Assembly: GCA_030145005.1 (NCBI GenBank)
Contig: JAQYWJ010000032.1
Coordinates: 1-14,970, forward strand
From: Desulfobacter sp.
Lineage (GTDB): Bacteria > Desulfobacterota > Desulfobacteria > Desulfobacterales > Desulfobacteraceae
DNA length: 14,970 nucleotides
Direction: 5' to 3'
Shown piece after piece: positions 14,808 to 14,970 of the stretch. Under the pieces are notes generated by a model that saw only the letters and a program-made list of their open reading frames with translations, did no database searches and was not told where the DNA came from. The position numbers were made by a program, and so were the translations under genes. How positions within the stretch are numbered: position 1 is the stretch's first letter; every line of letters starts with the position of its first letter.

Positions 14808-14819
14808 TTAGATATCTAA
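14808..14819. promoter_or_regulatory. 12-bp perfect palindrome upstream of the efflux promoter
   Basis: TTAGATATCTAA lies 19 bases upstream of the -35 box, the position of an activator or second regulator site. It is short and AT-rich, so chance occurrence is possible. Confidence 0.25.
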
Positions 14820-14854
14820 TTTCCTTTTTTTAAAAAATAAATTCCCCAACTAAC

Positions 14855-14902
14855 AAAAGCGTACATTCCGGCAGATGATCTCTGCTGAATGTACGCTTTT
14901 TT
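14855..14902. terminator. Strong bidirectional intrinsic terminator
   Basis: AAAAGCGTACATTC pairs exactly with GAATGTACGCTTTT over 14 positions. Inside, a small asymmetric bulge leads to a further 5-bp stem (GCAGA/TCTGC) with a 5-base loop. Six T residues follow on the plus strand, and the minus strand has TTTT after its stem. No gene in the window runs rightward into it, so it most likely ends a leftward gene lying beyond the right edge and shields the efflux promoter from read-through. Confidence 0.8.
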
Positions 14903-14916
14903 CCAGTAAACGAACT

Positions 14917-14944
14917 AAGGCTTTCAGCTACGGCTAAAAGCCTT
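14917..14944 (+). terminator. Second hairpin near the right edge
   Basis: AAGGCTTT-C-AGC (14917-14928), loop TACG, GCT-A-AAAGCCTT (14933-14944) pair with a single C/A mismatch. On the plus strand the stem is followed by TATTTTT, the arrangement of an intrinsic terminator for rightward transcription; leftward there is no U-tract. With the terminator just before it, the pair may be a double barrier or part of a small transcript. Confidence 0.4.
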
Positions 14945-14970
14945 TATTTTTAAAGTGTTCCTCGATCTAA

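Noticed and set aside
14950..14970. End of a leftward coding region at the right edge (codons ending LDRGTL then TAA)
   Set aside because: Only six codons are visible, and other frames look equally plausible, so a gene end cannot be claimed.

Overview
The window looks like a chromosomal piece from a Gram-negative bacterium, most likely a Desulfobacterota sulfate reducer of the Desulfobacteraceae type. The basis is overall protein style, moderate-to-high GC coding sequence, AT-rich spacers and a palindromic dispersed repeat of a kind I associate with that group. This placement is an inference from sequence style, not a database result. The Gram-negative assignment itself is firm, because the window encodes a tripartite efflux pump with an outer-membrane channel.

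Left part (1-3,900): a leftward stand-alone SagB-type nitroreductase-fold oxidoreductase (136-897) is followed by two rightward genes, a glycine-zipper lipoprotein of the SlyB/17-kDa antigen type (1331-1804) and the ribosome-associated GTPase TypA/BipA (1975-3822). Two copies of a 146-bp imperfect palindrome (937-1082 and 1802-1947, about 87 % identical by hand alignment) sit in the spacers. The second copy supplies the stop codon of the lipoprotein gene and ends 27 bases before typA. A perfect 16-bp hairpin separates typA from the convergent block to its right.

Right part (3,900-14,970): five genes all run leftward. They are a TetR-family regulator, a periplasmic adaptor, an AcrB-type RND pump, a NodT/OprM-type outer-membrane lipoprotein channel, and a 1396-residue membrane protein of unknown function. 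The first four are tightly packed (4-base overlap, then gaps of 15 and 12 bases) and are preceded by a near-consensus sigma-70 promoter with a perfect TetR-like palindrome just downstream. This reads as a self-repressed efflux operon. The large membrane protein follows after 156 bases and may be read through from the pump operon or have its own promoter.

The most notable item is the 1396-residue protein. Its two halves are recognisably similar (periplasmic beta-rich domain, four membrane spans, periplasmic loop, fifth span). The second half begins with a segment that looks like a buried signal peptide, so it appears to be two tandem paralogues fused into one chain. I do not recognise a characterised family.

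The right edge (14,652-14,970) has no gene. It holds the pump promoter and operator, a small palindrome and two hairpins, one of them a strong bidirectional terminator. No CRISPR array, RNA gene, insertion sequence or phage gene was seen.
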